Below are positions 15,575 through 23,055 of a stretch of 64,000 bases of DNA, in pieces. Source of the stretch: a virus; IMG/VR virus record IMGVR_UViG_3300019762_000001, positions 1 through 64,000 of that record. One strand, given 5' to 3'. Below the pieces are notes generated by a model that was not told where the DNA came from, made no database searches, and saw nothing but the letters and a program-made list of their open reading frames with translations. The position numbers and the translations under genes were made by a program. Within the stretch, counting starts at the first letter, position 1. Each line of letters begins with the position of its first letter.

Positions 15575-15849
15575 GCCATTTCCTCCACTTTGTTACCCCC
15601 CTTTTCCTTAACCTGGACTACCTCCAGTTTCTTGTTTGCCCGGATGGTTTTAGAGAATTCGGCTCCTACTGATTCCGCACTCAGTAGGGCCTTATAAATT
15701 CCCCTTGTTACGGGGTAGTACGTATACTCAGCCCCGGTTGTAAATTGTACCTTAAGTACATTATTCGATTTTGAGTGGCCTATAGCCTTGATGTTAGATG
15801 ATTCTACATCGTGCATCTTAAATTTTAATACTTGTGGTGTTTTGCTCAT
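15568..15849 (-). CDS. KTSC-domain protein
   Basis: Residues about 14-72 match the KTSC domain: VESSNIKAIGHSKSNNVLKV, then FTTGAEYTYYPV, then YKALLSAESVGAEFSKTI. KTSC domains occur at the end of some lysyl-tRNA synthetases and as stand-alone phage and bacterial proteins; their biochemical role is not settled, with RNA binding suggested. At 93 residues this is a stand-alone copy with a Lys/Glu-rich tail. It lies in the operon behind the promoter at 16265. Confidence 0.8.
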   Translation of the reverse strand: MSKTPQVLKFKMHDVESSNIKAIGHSKSNNVLKVQFTTGAEYTYYPVTRGIYKALLSAESVGAEFSKTIRANKKLEVVQVKEKGGNKVEEMAC

Positions 15850-15851
15850 AA

Positions 15852-16235
15852 CTAGTTAATTCTAAGTTTAGGTCTATCATTTACTAATATTCGTTTCCAG
15901 AGTTTAGCTAGATTCTCCCGGTTTATTTGAGTTTCCATGAATCTATTCTCTATAGCATTGAGGGCAGTGGAGAATAGCGATTTCTCAACCCCAACCGGTA
16001 AATTCCTTATATCAGAGGGCTCTGCCATAAGGTCTTCGAAGGTTTTTCGAATCAGGTTTAAGGAATTATCAAAATCCCCAACAGTGCAACCCCTTTGTGA
16101 TATGATATCAAGGAACTGATCGGTATATTTTTTGTCCTCATTAATAGAATCTAAGGACTTGATAAGCTCCGAGCATACTTCTCTAGTGATTTGATCCACT
16201 GTGGTACACTGGCTAGATAATCTAATTATTTTCAT
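15852..16235 (-). CDS. Hypothetical helical protein, 127 aa
   Basis: First gene of the operon behind the promoter at 16265-16295. The sequence is almost entirely predicted helix with amphipathic periodicity, and has single cysteines near residues 10, 21 and 50. No family recognised. Confidence 0.6.
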   Translation of the reverse strand: MKIIRLSSQCTTVDQITREVCSELIKSLDSINEDKKYTDQFLDIISQRGCTVGDFDNSLNLIRKTFEDLMAEPSDIRNLPVGVEKSLFSTALNAIENRFMETQINRENLAKLWKRILVNDRPKLRIN

Positions 16236-16264
16236 ATTATTTTTATTGCTTTTTAATTATGAAA

Positions 16265-16295
16265 CAAATATATAAATAATAATAACCCAATGCAA
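16265..16295 (-). promoter_or_regulatory. Strong promoter (TTGCA-18-TATATTTG)
   Basis: TTGCA (16295-16291) and TATATTTG (16272-16265) keep the exact 18-base spacing. The 26 bases 16291-16316, covering the -33 box and sequence upstream of it, recur identically at 22046-22071. Confidence 0.8.
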
Positions 16296-16323
16296 ATCTT
16301 GGAGGGTACTTTTTTACCACGTT

Positions 16324-16353
16324 AAAAGGGGAGCCCCGTAGTAGCTCCCCTTT
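16324..16353 (-). terminator. Intrinsic terminator
   Basis: AAAGGGGAGC/GCTCCCCTTT forms a 10-bp stem with a 9-base loop, ending in TTTT on the minus strand, 4 bases after the gene ending at 16357. Confidence 0.9.
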
Positions 16354-16356
16354 ATG

Positions 16357-17115
16357 TTATTTTGGCATTTTTACGAATGGTTCCCACCTTCTGTAGAACT
16401 TGGATTTTGCAGGTTTACCGTTTGCCAGTTCTCTACATTCTTTTCGGAATTTTTCCCTTTCCTCTTCTGTCATGGCCCTATCGAACTTCATAGCACCATT
16501 ACTCTTGATCACCTCAGTAGCATGTTTAGGTATGGATAGCTTTACCTTTTTATATAACTCTCCATTTAAGTAAATACTCAAACGCTCTGAACGTTTTCCA
16601 ATGAGTCTAGCACATATAACCATTTGCGGGTCATATTTATCATTAGCGGGATCTTTAGCAAACTTGATAGCTCTCATCATATAGGAATATTTCTCATCCT
16701 GATGAATCTTGCTTAACCCTAGTTTATCCCATAAGCCCAAGGCCTGTAGAAAGGATTTATCTACGAATCTGAAGTCCCCCTCGTTTCGTAGGTAGTCGAA
16801 AAAGGAGTTCTGATCCTTTTTGGTACATGCAACATCTAATAGTTCTTTGCGTTGATCTGCTGACATTTCCGGTTCTGGTTTGTTTATAGCTGTTCTTCCC
16901 CTCCCTCTTGGTGATTCTAGGTTACCAACTAGTTGGTCCAGGTATATCTTGGCTTTTTCTACATCGGCAGTTGTGAGCAGGGTGAACTCTACTCGGAATT
17001 TACCATTATGTACATCTTTGGGCCCAGCATAGAATTCAGTTGCCTGATCCACCAGTCTATCCTGGGTAATTACCCCCTCCTCATTAAATAGCTGTAATCT
17101 CAGTTTAGATTTCAT
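16357..17115 (-). CDS. Hypothetical protein, 252 aa
   Basis: The N-terminal third is strand-rich (KLRLQLFNEEGVITQDRLV and KFRVEFTLLTTADVEKA), followed by a basic linker (PRGRGRTAINK) and a helical middle. It ends with a strand pair (ERLSIYLNGELYKKVKLSIP) and a basic segment. It is flanked by terminators on both sides. The linker and C-terminus could bind nucleic acid. No family recognised. Confidence 0.6.
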   Translation of the reverse strand: MKSKLRLQLFNEEGVITQDRLVDQATEFYAGPKDVHNGKFRVEFTLLTTADVEKAKIYLDQLVGNLESPRGRGRTAINKPEPEMSADQRKELLDVACTKKDQNSFFDYLRNEGDFRFVDKSFLQALGLWDKLGLSKIHQDEKYSYMMRAIKFAKDPANDKYDPQMVICARLIGKRSERLSIYLNGELYKKVKLSIPKHATEVIKSNGAMKFDRAMTEEEREKFRKECRELANGKPAKSKFYRRWEPFVKMPK

Positions 17116-17132
17116 TTATTTCCCTTTAAATT

Positions 17133-17168
17133 AAAAAAGGCTTACCCCGGTTAAAGAGTAAGCCTTTC
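17133..17168 (-). terminator. Intrinsic terminator
   Basis: AAAGGCTTAC/GTAAGCCTTT forms a 10-bp stem with a 12-base loop, followed by TTTTTT on the minus strand. It ends the transcript of the gene at 17203. The next gene starts only 18 bases on, so its promoter must overlap or read-through supplies it. Confidence 0.9.
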
Positions 17169-17202
17169 TACATTATGATTCAGATTATAAGCTTACCAGA
17201 TA

Positions 17203-17781
17203 TTAATCGTCTTGATCTTCTTCTGCTTGAGCTTTTTTCTTACCTTTCTTCTTTGACTTCTTCTCTACCTTGGCAGCAGCCTGTGAAGCTTCTTCTAAGT
17301 CCTCCTTAGAGACCTTAGCTTTCTTTGATTTCTTTTCCTTTTTGCCTTCCCCAGCATCTTCTTCTTTAGCCTTCTTAGCCTTCTTCTCCTTTTTAGGAAC
17401 ATCGGTATCTCCGGCAGCTTCTCGTCGCATTTTTGCACGATATTTCTTTTTCTCTGCATCGGAAAGCCCCTCTGGGTACTCATACTTAGTGTTTCTCTCA
17501 CCAGCTTCTCGTTTAGGCTTAATAGCCTCGTATTGCTCCTTAAGAGAATCCAACTTAGCCACCTCAACAGTTAAGGTTTTTTCTAACTCAGCTAATTCCT
17601 TAGCTACCTTTTTGTCAGATGGTACTGAACCCGACTTCATGCACTTGTGCTTCATTCGGATTGATTTGCAAGGTTTACGGGCTGCAGCAACTACTGCTTT
17701 TTGCTCAACGATTGCCTCTTTTAATTGTTCTGGGTTTAAAGCCTCTGCTTCAGTAGCTTTTGGTGCTTTTTTCTTAGCCAT
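17203..17781 (-). CDS. Lys/Glu-rich protein with YxYPxG motif
   Basis: This 192-residue protein has a helical Ala/Lys N-terminus, three cysteines at 38-47, a coiled-coil-like heptad stretch at about 58-88, then the motif YEYPEGLSD followed by YRAKMRR (residues 100-120). The C-terminal 70 residues are a Lys/Glu/Ala polyampholyte. The motif is shared with the proteins at 9762 and 20036. Its reverse strand also holds a long open frame, which I treat as a composition artefact. A histone-like or nucleoid role is possible; the family is unknown. Confidence 0.65.
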   Translation of the reverse strand: MAKKKAPKATEAEALNPEQLKEAIVEQKAVVAAARKPCKSIRMKHKCMKSGSVPSDKKVAKELAELEKTLTVEVAKLDSLKEQYEAIKPKREAGERNTKYEYPEGLSDAEKKKYRAKMRREAAGDTDVPKKEKKAKKAKEEDAGEGKKEKKSKKAKVSKEDLEEASQAAAKVEKKSKKKGKKKAQAEEDQDD

Positions 17782-17861
17782 CTTTTGTAATGTTTAATTA
17801 ATGAAACTTGTTTATAGTTTAGTGGGATCCTTTGTTCCCATTGATAATATCCAATAGTATT

Positions 17862-18233
17862 TTATTTACCAGTATTACTGGAATAGATAATACCGGGTTT
17901 TAATTCTCTGCAGGTAACCTTGATTCTAGGGTGTTCCGCAATGGTTGGCTCATGTATTTGGAATAAAGCTAAAGCCTCAGATTCTGAAGCAAGTCCTGTA
18001 TACATCTTAGACCATTTTTTATTTTGATACTTCCACTCTAAAAGGTATATAGTATGTGTTGTACCATACCTTTTCAGATGTTCTCTGTGGGTTTGTATAT
18101 TACCTAATAGTTGATTTCTGCGAATCCTATATGTTTTACTAGTTGGGTTTTCATCTAAACCCTTTTGGTTCTCCTTGAGCATTTCTTCAGCCCGTTTGAG
18201 TAACTCTAATATTTCGAAAGCTCTTCTACTCAT
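17862..18233 (-). CDS. Hypothetical protein, 123 aa
   Basis: The N-terminal 60 residues form a probable helical hairpin (AFEILELLKRAEEMLKENQ); the rest is a mixed domain with a WKYQNKKWSKMYTG segment. It overlaps the upstream gene by 4 bases (ATGA). Last gene of the operon behind the promoter at 19025. No family recognised. Confidence 0.6.
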   Translation of the reverse strand: MSRRAFEILELLKRAEEMLKENQKGLDENPTSKTYRIRRNQLLGNIQTHREHLKRYGTTHTIYLLEWKYQNKKWSKMYTGLASESEALALFQIHEPTIAEHPRIKVTCRELKPGIIYSSNTGK

Positions 18234-18994
18234 GGTATGAATCTTTTATTGTGCCATTTCCGGCTTAGTGCATGTTTTAGTTGTGGCTTGGTCTGGTAGT
18301 TATACTCCTTATAATCGAGTTTTATAGCACACGGTATCCATAGTTCTAATAACTCCGATCTAAACTTAGGCATAAGGTTAACTTTCTCGGATTCTAGTTC
18401 TTTCTCTATAGTATCAGAGCATAATTGGATTAACTCCCCAACTTTAGCACTAGCATAAGATGCAGCAGTGGGGAATAATTCACGGTTTACATTACCCTTA
18501 GATACCGCATAGGAGTAGTTAGCTCTATGATATTTCCGATATGTATCTAACTGCTTAAAGTAGTAATCCAGTATTATACCTGTAAGATATACATGATTCT
18601 CTGAACCCACTACCGTTATGCTCCTTATGGGGTTATCCCTTGACATAACGTATTCCCACATTATCCGGGTATGTGTTACCTTGCAGATCCTAGATAAGAA
18701 CTCTACATGTCTCTCTGTTACCTCCTCATGGAAGTATTTTTGGCATTTTAGGATGTTTACCGGTGAGGTGTATTTTACTACGATACGGGTATTAGTATAG
18801 GATATTCCCTTGGAATAGGTGGGAGTGTTGAATCCCCTATGTTCTTTTCCTTGTTCCTCTATAATAGCCCTTAGAGCAGCCACCATCCTATCGGGTATTT
18901 TCCAGGAGTGTTTTTCTGTCAACTTTAAGTACGGTACAAACCTTTGGCAGGCCTGAAAGGAATACTTAGGAAGTCGAGTTTGTTTAAAAGGCAT
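18230..18994 (-). CDS. Hypothetical protein, 254 aa
   Basis: I chose the ATG at 18994 (MPFKQTRLPKYSF); the longer TTG frame begins inside the promoter -7 element at 19025-19032 and cannot be translated from that promoter. The protein is basic and Tyr-rich, mixed alpha/beta, with a basic C-terminus (HALSRKWHNKRFIP). No family recognised. First gene of a two-gene operon. Confidence 0.6.
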   Translation of the reverse strand: MPFKQTRLPKYSFQACQRFVPYLKLTEKHSWKIPDRMVAALRAIIEEQGKEHRGFNTPTYSKGISYTNTRIVVKYTSPVNILKCQKYFHEEVTERHVEFLSRICKVTHTRIMWEYVMSRDNPIRSITVVGSENHVYLTGIILDYYFKQLDTYRKYHRANYSYAVSKGNVNRELFPTAASYASAKVGELIQLCSDTIEKELESEKVNLMPKFRSELLELWIPCAIKLDYKEYNYQTKPQLKHALSRKWHNKRFIP

Positions 18995-19024
18995 ATCTTG
19001 TAGTTTTTTATAATTATTATAATA

Positions 19025-19055
19025 CAAATATATATAAAAATATAACTCAGTGCAA
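19025..19055 (-). promoter_or_regulatory. Strong promoter (TTGCA-18-TATATTTG)
   Basis: TTGCA (19055-19051) and TATATTTG (19032-19025) are spaced by exactly 18 bases. A perfect TAACCCA/TGGGTTA inverted repeat (19069-19085) lies 14 bases upstream of the -33 box. Confidence 0.8.
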
Positions 19056-19092
19056 TAATCCCTGGATCTAACCCATAGTGGGTTAAACTAAT

Positions 19093-19123
19093 ATGGGCTT
19101 TGAGTGATTAGCCCAAAGCCCAT
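19093..19123 (-). terminator. Hairpin after the tRNA-like gene
   Basis: ATGGGCTTTG/CAAAGCCCAT is a perfect 10-bp inverted repeat with an 11-base loop, 37 bases past the tRNA 3' end. The tract after it (ATTAGTTTAA) is only moderately T-rich, so it may act as terminator or RNA-processing barrier. Confidence 0.65.
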
Positions 19124-19160
19124 AAGACATGTTACTAAAGTTACCATTGGCATGATGGTG

Positions 19161-19263
19161 TAATCGGAGAGGGATTTGAACCCCCGACTGACCCTAGGCC
19201 TTACGAATTTGCAATTAAATTCAGTGTACCTAGACTGCTCTGACCAGGCTGAGCTATCCGATT
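19161..19263 (-). tRNA. tRNA-like gene with an expanded anticodon domain
   Basis: The acceptor AATCGGA/TCCGATT pairs over 7 of 7 bases, the D-arm is GCTC-AGCCTGGTCA-GAGC, and the T-arm is GGGGG-TTCAAAT-CCCTC (one wobble). The anticodon stem is CTAGG/CCTAG, but it encloses 30 bases rather than 7; inside these GAATTT/AAATTC can form a second hairpin. Total length is 103, so about 28-30 bases are extra. No anticodon can be assigned with confidence. It is too small for a group I intron. Options are a tRNA carrying an insertion, a tRNA mimic, or an inactivated tRNA. Confidence 0.7.
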
Positions 19264-19268
19264 ATAGT

Positions 19269-19293
19269 GGGGAGGGACTTCGAAACCCTCCCC
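19269..19293 (-). other. GC-rich hairpin before the tRNA-like gene
   Basis: GGGGAGGG/CCCTCCCC is a perfect 8-bp stem with a 9-base loop containing TTCGAAG, reminiscent of a T-loop. It lies 5 bases upstream of the tRNA 5' end on the transcribed strand and has no T tract, so a simple terminator is unlikely. The rest of the gap 19294-19378 shows nothing else. Confidence 0.6.
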
Positions 19294-19378
19294 GATCTAG
19301 TCTATATTTCCCAATTAAGACTCGAATGTTTAGTTTCTAATAAATAATACTGTTTAATACTAGGTTAATTACAAGGGC

Positions 19379-19975
19379 CTATTTTTTACCCTTTTTCTTT
19401 GACTTCTTTTCCTTTTTCTTCTTAGGAGCTTCAATATCAAGTTCCTCTGCGATTGCTCTTCTCAAGCCATCCTCATCACCATCGAAATCTTCTGGATCAG
19501 TTTGAAGATCGTTCTCATCACAGAATTCTTCTAGTTCCTCATCGTCCATTCCGGCAAGGTCTTCCCAGGTAGTTTCCTCTTCTTCCTCGTCTCCATCCTC
19601 GTCCTCATCATCGTCTCCATCCTCATCCTCGTCTCCATCCTCGTCCTCATCCTCATCTTCTTCCTCGTCCTCATCTTCTTCCCCATCCTCGTCCTCATCC
19701 TCATCCTCGTCCTCATCCTGGTTCTCCTTGAAAAGCTCGATGATATCTTCATCACTCATGCCTTTCATTTTCTTTTTGGTAGCCAGCTTGTTCTCGAATA
19801 AGAATGCCTTAGCTTCCTCTACATCGATTTCTTCTTCTTCTGAGTCAGCTCCTGTTGAAGGTAGGGTACCACCATTAAGTACTACCTGACGGTGATTGCC
19901 TTCAAAAGAAAGGATCATCATACCGTTTTCCAATTCCTCAACGTTAGTTAGTTTTTTACCTGTAAGATTTTTCAT
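19379..19975 (-). CDS. Highly acidic protein with a SAP-like segment
   Basis: This 198-residue protein has an N-terminal 45-residue domain, an Asp/Glu tract of about 45 residues near 85-132, and then a motif resembling a SAP DNA-binding helix pair (WEDLAGMDDEELEEFCDE ... LRRAIAEELDI). It ends in a Lys-rich tail (KKKKEKKSKKKGKK). The acidic tract could mimic DNA or bind basic proteins such as those encoded nearby. Two TTACGTGTG direct repeats lie just upstream (19979-20000), where a promoter or operator would be. The family is unknown. Confidence 0.65.
   Translation of the reverse strand: MKNLTGKKLTNVEELENGMMILSFEGNHRQVVLNGGTLPSTGADSEEEEIDVEEAKAFLFENKLATKKKMKGMSDEDIIELFKENQDEDEDEDEDEDGEEDEDEEEDEDEDEDGDEDEDGDDDEDEDGDEEEEETTWEDLAGMDDEELEEFCDENDLQTDPEDFDGDEDGLRRAIAEELDIEAPKKKKEKKSKKKGKK
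19572..19718. repeat. Low-complexity GAT/GAG/GAC codon repeat
   Basis: Short GATGAGGAC-type tandem units encode the acidic tract of the 19379 gene. Prone to slippage; the alternative-frame Arg/Met open frame over it is a shadow. Confidence 0.75.
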
Positions 19976-20035
19976 TTTGTTACGTGTGTTACGTGTGTTA
20001 ATAATTAATTATAGTTCTCAATAGAATTTCCAATT

Positions 20036-21001
20036 CTAGTAATTCATATCCTGTGTGGCCCTTGTGTACCCGGATAGCCCCCATCTCTCATGGTGAAGGT
20101 AGATATCCATTAGGTCCTCATCATTATCCCCATTTACCGGGCTACAGATTAGGGGGTGTGTTAGTTTACGATCTATAGATTGTAGTACTGACCCATTCCC
20201 AGGTGTAAACCCTATCTGGCTTGATGGTAAAAATCCCCTAGCGATTAACTCCTTGTGAGCTTCCTCTGGGGTATGGTTAGGGCTCATTGCCCTACCATCT
20301 GATGCTAGTGCCTTATAATACCGGGATTTTCTTGATTTTATCTTATCCCCGTATTTCTTATATAGTTTAATAGCAACCGGAGTTCTAGAATAATTCCCCG
20401 GATAGAACCTATCCAGTACCCTGATGATGTTTGTCATGATAACGAACTCACTTGGGTAGAATCTACCCTCCTTTCGTAGGGCCTTTTTAATCTTATGGAA
20501 ACAATTTACCGGGTTACTATAAGCCAGTTCATTATTCCAATAGTACTTAACATACCTGGTGATAAACAGGTTTGGCTTATGTTGTATGACTTCTTTTGGG
20601 TTCATCTCCTTGTATTGTTTTTGGTTATAAATGTTTTTCCTCCTGATCTTAGTTCTGTATTGTAGCTTTTGCCTATCAGTTAAGCCGGGTGGGTATTTAT
20701 ACTTAGAAACTCTGTACCTCTCGTCGAACCACTTAGCAGATAGTATGAACATTGGAGTCCTGATCCTTAAGTCTTTAACCTTGTTGTATGGAAGTATTAC
20801 AAAGGAATCAAGATGGGCTTTGAATTTTGGATGTAATGCCAAATTCTCTATCCATACATTAGCAAGTTCCTTAGTGTAGAAATGTCTACGTACTAAGACT
20901 GGGCTATTTGGGTTTTTAAAATCCACGGCATAGAAATACCCCAGCTTAATCTCGAAATTGCTGTCATACCTTTTATTCCATACTACCCCCTTATTTGCCA
21001 T
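20036..21001 (-). CDS. Hypothetical protein with YxYPxG motif, 321 aa
   Basis: A basic, Tyr-rich protein. The N-terminal 95 residues are strand-rich. The motif YKYPPGLTD then YRTKIRRK (residues 101-122) is the same as in the proteins at 9762 and 17203. The middle is helical and basic, with a short C-terminal region ending YTRATQDMNY. The stop is overlapped by a TAGAATT/AATTCTA repeat (20022-20038). Third gene of the operon 21990-20036. Nucleic-acid binding is inferred from charge and motif; family unknown. Confidence 0.6.
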   Translation of the reverse strand: MANKGVVWNKRYDSNFEIKLGYFYAVDFKNPNSPVLVRRHFYTKELANVWIENLALHPKFKAHLDSFVILPYNKVKDLRIRTPMFILSAKWFDERYRVSKYKYPPGLTDRQKLQYRTKIRRKNIYNQKQYKEMNPKEVIQHKPNLFITRYVKYYWNNELAYSNPVNCFHKIKKALRKEGRFYPSEFVIMTNIIRVLDRFYPGNYSRTPVAIKLYKKYGDKIKSRKSRYYKALASDGRAMSPNHTPEEAHKELIARGFLPSSQIGFTPGNGSVLQSIDRKLTHPLICSPVNGDNDEDLMDIYLHHERWGLSGYTRATQDMNY

Positions 21002-21557
21002 CTCCCATGCTCTTTATAGCTTTATTAAACCAGATACCTATTGATTTTTCCCGGGCATCCGGAAATTCCTCTAATACCATTTTAATCACATCAGCTTTTG
21101 GAGTACCTTTAGTGGCAAGTTCATAAGTTAATGCTTTCTTGGTACCTTTAAATACTCCTTGCTCGCTACGTTCACGTTTTTTCTTTACGGTTTTAAACCC
21201 TTTTATTCGTGCAACTCTAGGAGCTCTGTCTGAGTCTTCTCCAGCATATGATAACCTTAGTGATGGATGTGCTAAACTAGGCTCCATAGTTTTACCAAGT
21301 TTCTCATTACGTTTCTGGATAAGTTCCATTACCGCCTTATCATGTTCGATTAGGTTTTGTGGTACTCTATCATCCAGGAAATGCTCCAGGAACCAGCTAG
21401 ATAGTTTGGGTACATCCCATTTTACTACCCGCCTTGGGGATAATCCCCTTAGAGCACATTCCTTTTGAAGAGCCCTAATATTCATATTCTCAAGTTCCAC
21501 AGCAGCTCTACCCTGCATGGTACCAGCTTTTACCTTTTTAACCTTCTTTCTTGCCAT
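20991..21557 (-). CDS. SAP-like / helix-turn-helix basic protein, 188 aa
   Basis: Residues about 24-60 (NIRALQKECALRGLSPRRVVKWDVPKL with a following SSWFLEHFL) resemble a SAP DNA-binding motif. The C-terminal 50 residues (TKKALTYELATKGTPKADVIKMV and IGIWFNKAIKSMG) resemble a winged or HTH-type repeat seen in small DNA-binding proteins. The centre is basic and Lys/Arg-rich. A DNA-binding protein is likely; the target is unknown. It overlaps both neighbours by about 10-20 bases. Confidence 0.6.
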   Translation of the reverse strand: MARKKVKKVKAGTMQGRAAVELENMNIRALQKECALRGLSPRRVVKWDVPKLSSWFLEHFLDDRVPQNLIEHDKAVMELIQKRNEKLGKTMEPSLAHPSLRLSYAGEDSDRAPRVARIKGFKTVKKKRERSEQGVFKGTKKALTYELATKGTPKADVIKMVLEEFPDAREKSIGIWFNKAIKSMGDGK

Positions 21558-21990
21558 GGTTATCCTCTATTTGTATAGTGATAATATCCTGTATAAACTT
21601 CTCAACATGTTCACAACCTGTGATGTTTTTTATCTTGGTAAGGTGTACTATAACATCCTGTGAGTTTAGGTATACCTCCCCAGTATCTACCGCACTTATG
21701 ATTGATATTCCCGTACTTGGTGAGATGGGTGGTACTTCGAGATTATGTCTTACTACCAACCCAAGGTCTTCTAATTTTGTAACCAATTCAGATACCTCTT
21801 TTAGAGGTGCATCCACATATACTTGTACCCGTATCTTTTTACATGCCCCATGTAAGACAGAAGCTGAAATAACTTTACCTGTTATAGGTGAGTCATTTAG
21901 TAGGTTAAGTACTTCTTTCGATTTGCCTAATTGAAAGAATCTGGGAGTTTTTTTAAACTCGAAAATGTTAAAATCTTTAGTATTACTCAT
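21538..21990 (-). CDS. Hypothetical protein, 150 aa
   Basis: First gene behind the promoter at 22020. It is a compact alpha/beta protein with alternating strands and helices (KKIRVQVYVDAPL, VSELVTKLEDLGLVVRHNL, DVIVHLTKI), suggesting a ferredoxin-like fold with two beta-alpha-beta units. No catalytic motif seen. Confidence 0.6.
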   Translation of the reverse strand: MSNTKDFNIFEFKKTPRFFQLGKSKEVLNLLNDSPITGKVISASVLHGACKKIRVQVYVDAPLKEVSELVTKLEDLGLVVRHNLEVPPISPSTGISIISAVDTGEVYLNSQDVIVHLTKIKNITGCEHVEKFIQDIITIQIEDNHGKKEG

Positions 21991-22019
21991 ATCTTTAGTA
22001 TATGTATTAATTAATAGTG

Positions 22020-22050
22020 CAAATATATATATTATAATTACTCAGTGCAA
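22020..22050 (-). promoter_or_regulatory. Strong promoter (TTGCA-18-TATATTTG)
   Basis: TTGCA (22050-22046) and TATATTTG (22027-22020) keep the 18-base spacing. The 26 bases 22046-22071, which include the stop codon of the upstream gene, are identical to 16291-16316. Confidence 0.8.
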
Positions 22051-22068
22051 ATCTTGGAGGGTACTTTT

Positions 22069-23055
22069 TTAGACATGGAATTTTTCATCCTCGGTTCTTT
22101 CGGCTCCCTCTAATTCCATCTTTGAATCTCTAGCTTTAGACCTATTAGCTTTATCATTAAAATCTACTGTTCGTAGAATATGAGCTCTAGTTTTCTTGAT
22201 ATGCTCTATGGATTCATAGTTTATAGCTTCCTTTAGCATTAGTCTAAAGTTTTGCCAGAACTTCTGACCAAGCCTTGGAGTTTTTGTTTTCTCTACGAAA
22301 TAGTAATTAGCTATGAGCTGGCCAAAGTCTGTTGCTTTACCCTGTTTTATATACATTGGGATCCCAAGCTTACCAAAATAATCCCGTACTGTTTGGGTAT
22401 TCTTTACTGTTATTATTTTATACATGGTTGGCTGGTACTCAGGGTTTGGAAGAGCAACATAGACTCTATCGTGAGTTCCAGTATATTTGTATTTTTCAGT
22501 GATTAAGAAAAGTGTGGTTGAGGGTAGGGTGGTTATATTCTTTAGGTATTTCTGGAACCTAGCCTTAGCCCGTCTCTTGAATGCAGATGGTTCTTGTAAG
22601 TCATCCGGTAATATCCTAAAGTTATTCCATCTGTCGAACTCCATGATGAGTTGGAATAGATCCTCGCAAGCCTCATTGTCGGTATTAATAATGTTGAACA
22701 TTTCTTGGTATACCTTTCGATCCCTAGCAGTTCGTATCATATACCTTTTATCATCCAGCCTTCTTACAGCAGCTTTCATTGGAACTCTATCCTCCATGAG
22801 GTAGGCTAGGTATAATTTGAAGTTCTCTGATACTGGGATTCCCTCCGGGATAAGGGTATGATACTTATTATAATGCAATGTAAAAATCCGGATAAAGGTT
22901 TTAGCTCTATCCAGAATCTCCAGGTATTTATAATGTGATTTTTTCATTATCTCCCCAGCTTGCCAGGTGGATTTCCCAAATTGCACGGATAGGTTAAGGG
23001 CTGTTTGCTCTTCCTCTGTTAGTATTTTCCATGCCTCAATTCCATTCATCTTCAT
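22069..23055 (-). CDS. Hypothetical protein, 328 aa, possible HTH
   Basis: Near the N-terminus, QFGKSTWQAGEIMKKSHYKYLEILDRA reads like a helix-turn-helix followed by a long helix. The rest is helical and basic up to about residue 180, then a mixed domain. It overlaps the NusG-like gene upstream by 20 bases, so it may share a regulatory role. A second start at 23049 (MNGIEAW) is possible. I do not recognise the family. Confidence 0.6.
   Translation of the reverse strand: MKMNGIEAWKILTEEEQTALNLSVQFGKSTWQAGEIMKKSHYKYLEILDRAKTFIRIFTLHYNKYHTLIPEGIPVSENFKLYLAYLMEDRVPMKAAVRRLDDKRYMIRTARDRKVYQEMFNIINTDNEACEDLFQLIMEFDRWNNFRILPDDLQEPSAFKRRAKARFQKYLKNITTLPSTTLFLITEKYKYTGTHDRVYVALPNPEYQPTMYKIITVKNTQTVRDYFGKLGIPMYIKQGKATDFGQLIANYYFVEKTKTPRLGQKFWQNFRLMLKEAINYESIEHIKKTRAHILRTVDFNDKANRSKARDSKMELEGAERTEDEKFHV

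Noticed and set aside
17270-17797. Plus-strand open frame of 175 codons
   Set aside because: It mirrors the Lys/Glu/Ala-rich 17203 gene; its Ser/Phe/Ala composition is the expected complement. No promoter precedes it.
18995-19027. Extended N-terminus of the 18230 gene from a TTG
   Set aside because: The TTG lies in the promoter's TATATTTG, upstream of the expected transcript start; the ATG at 18994 is used instead.
19531-19755. Minus-strand Arg/Met-rich frame over the acidic tract
   Set aside because: It is the shifted reading of the GAT/GAG repeat and has no leader or neighbours of its own.
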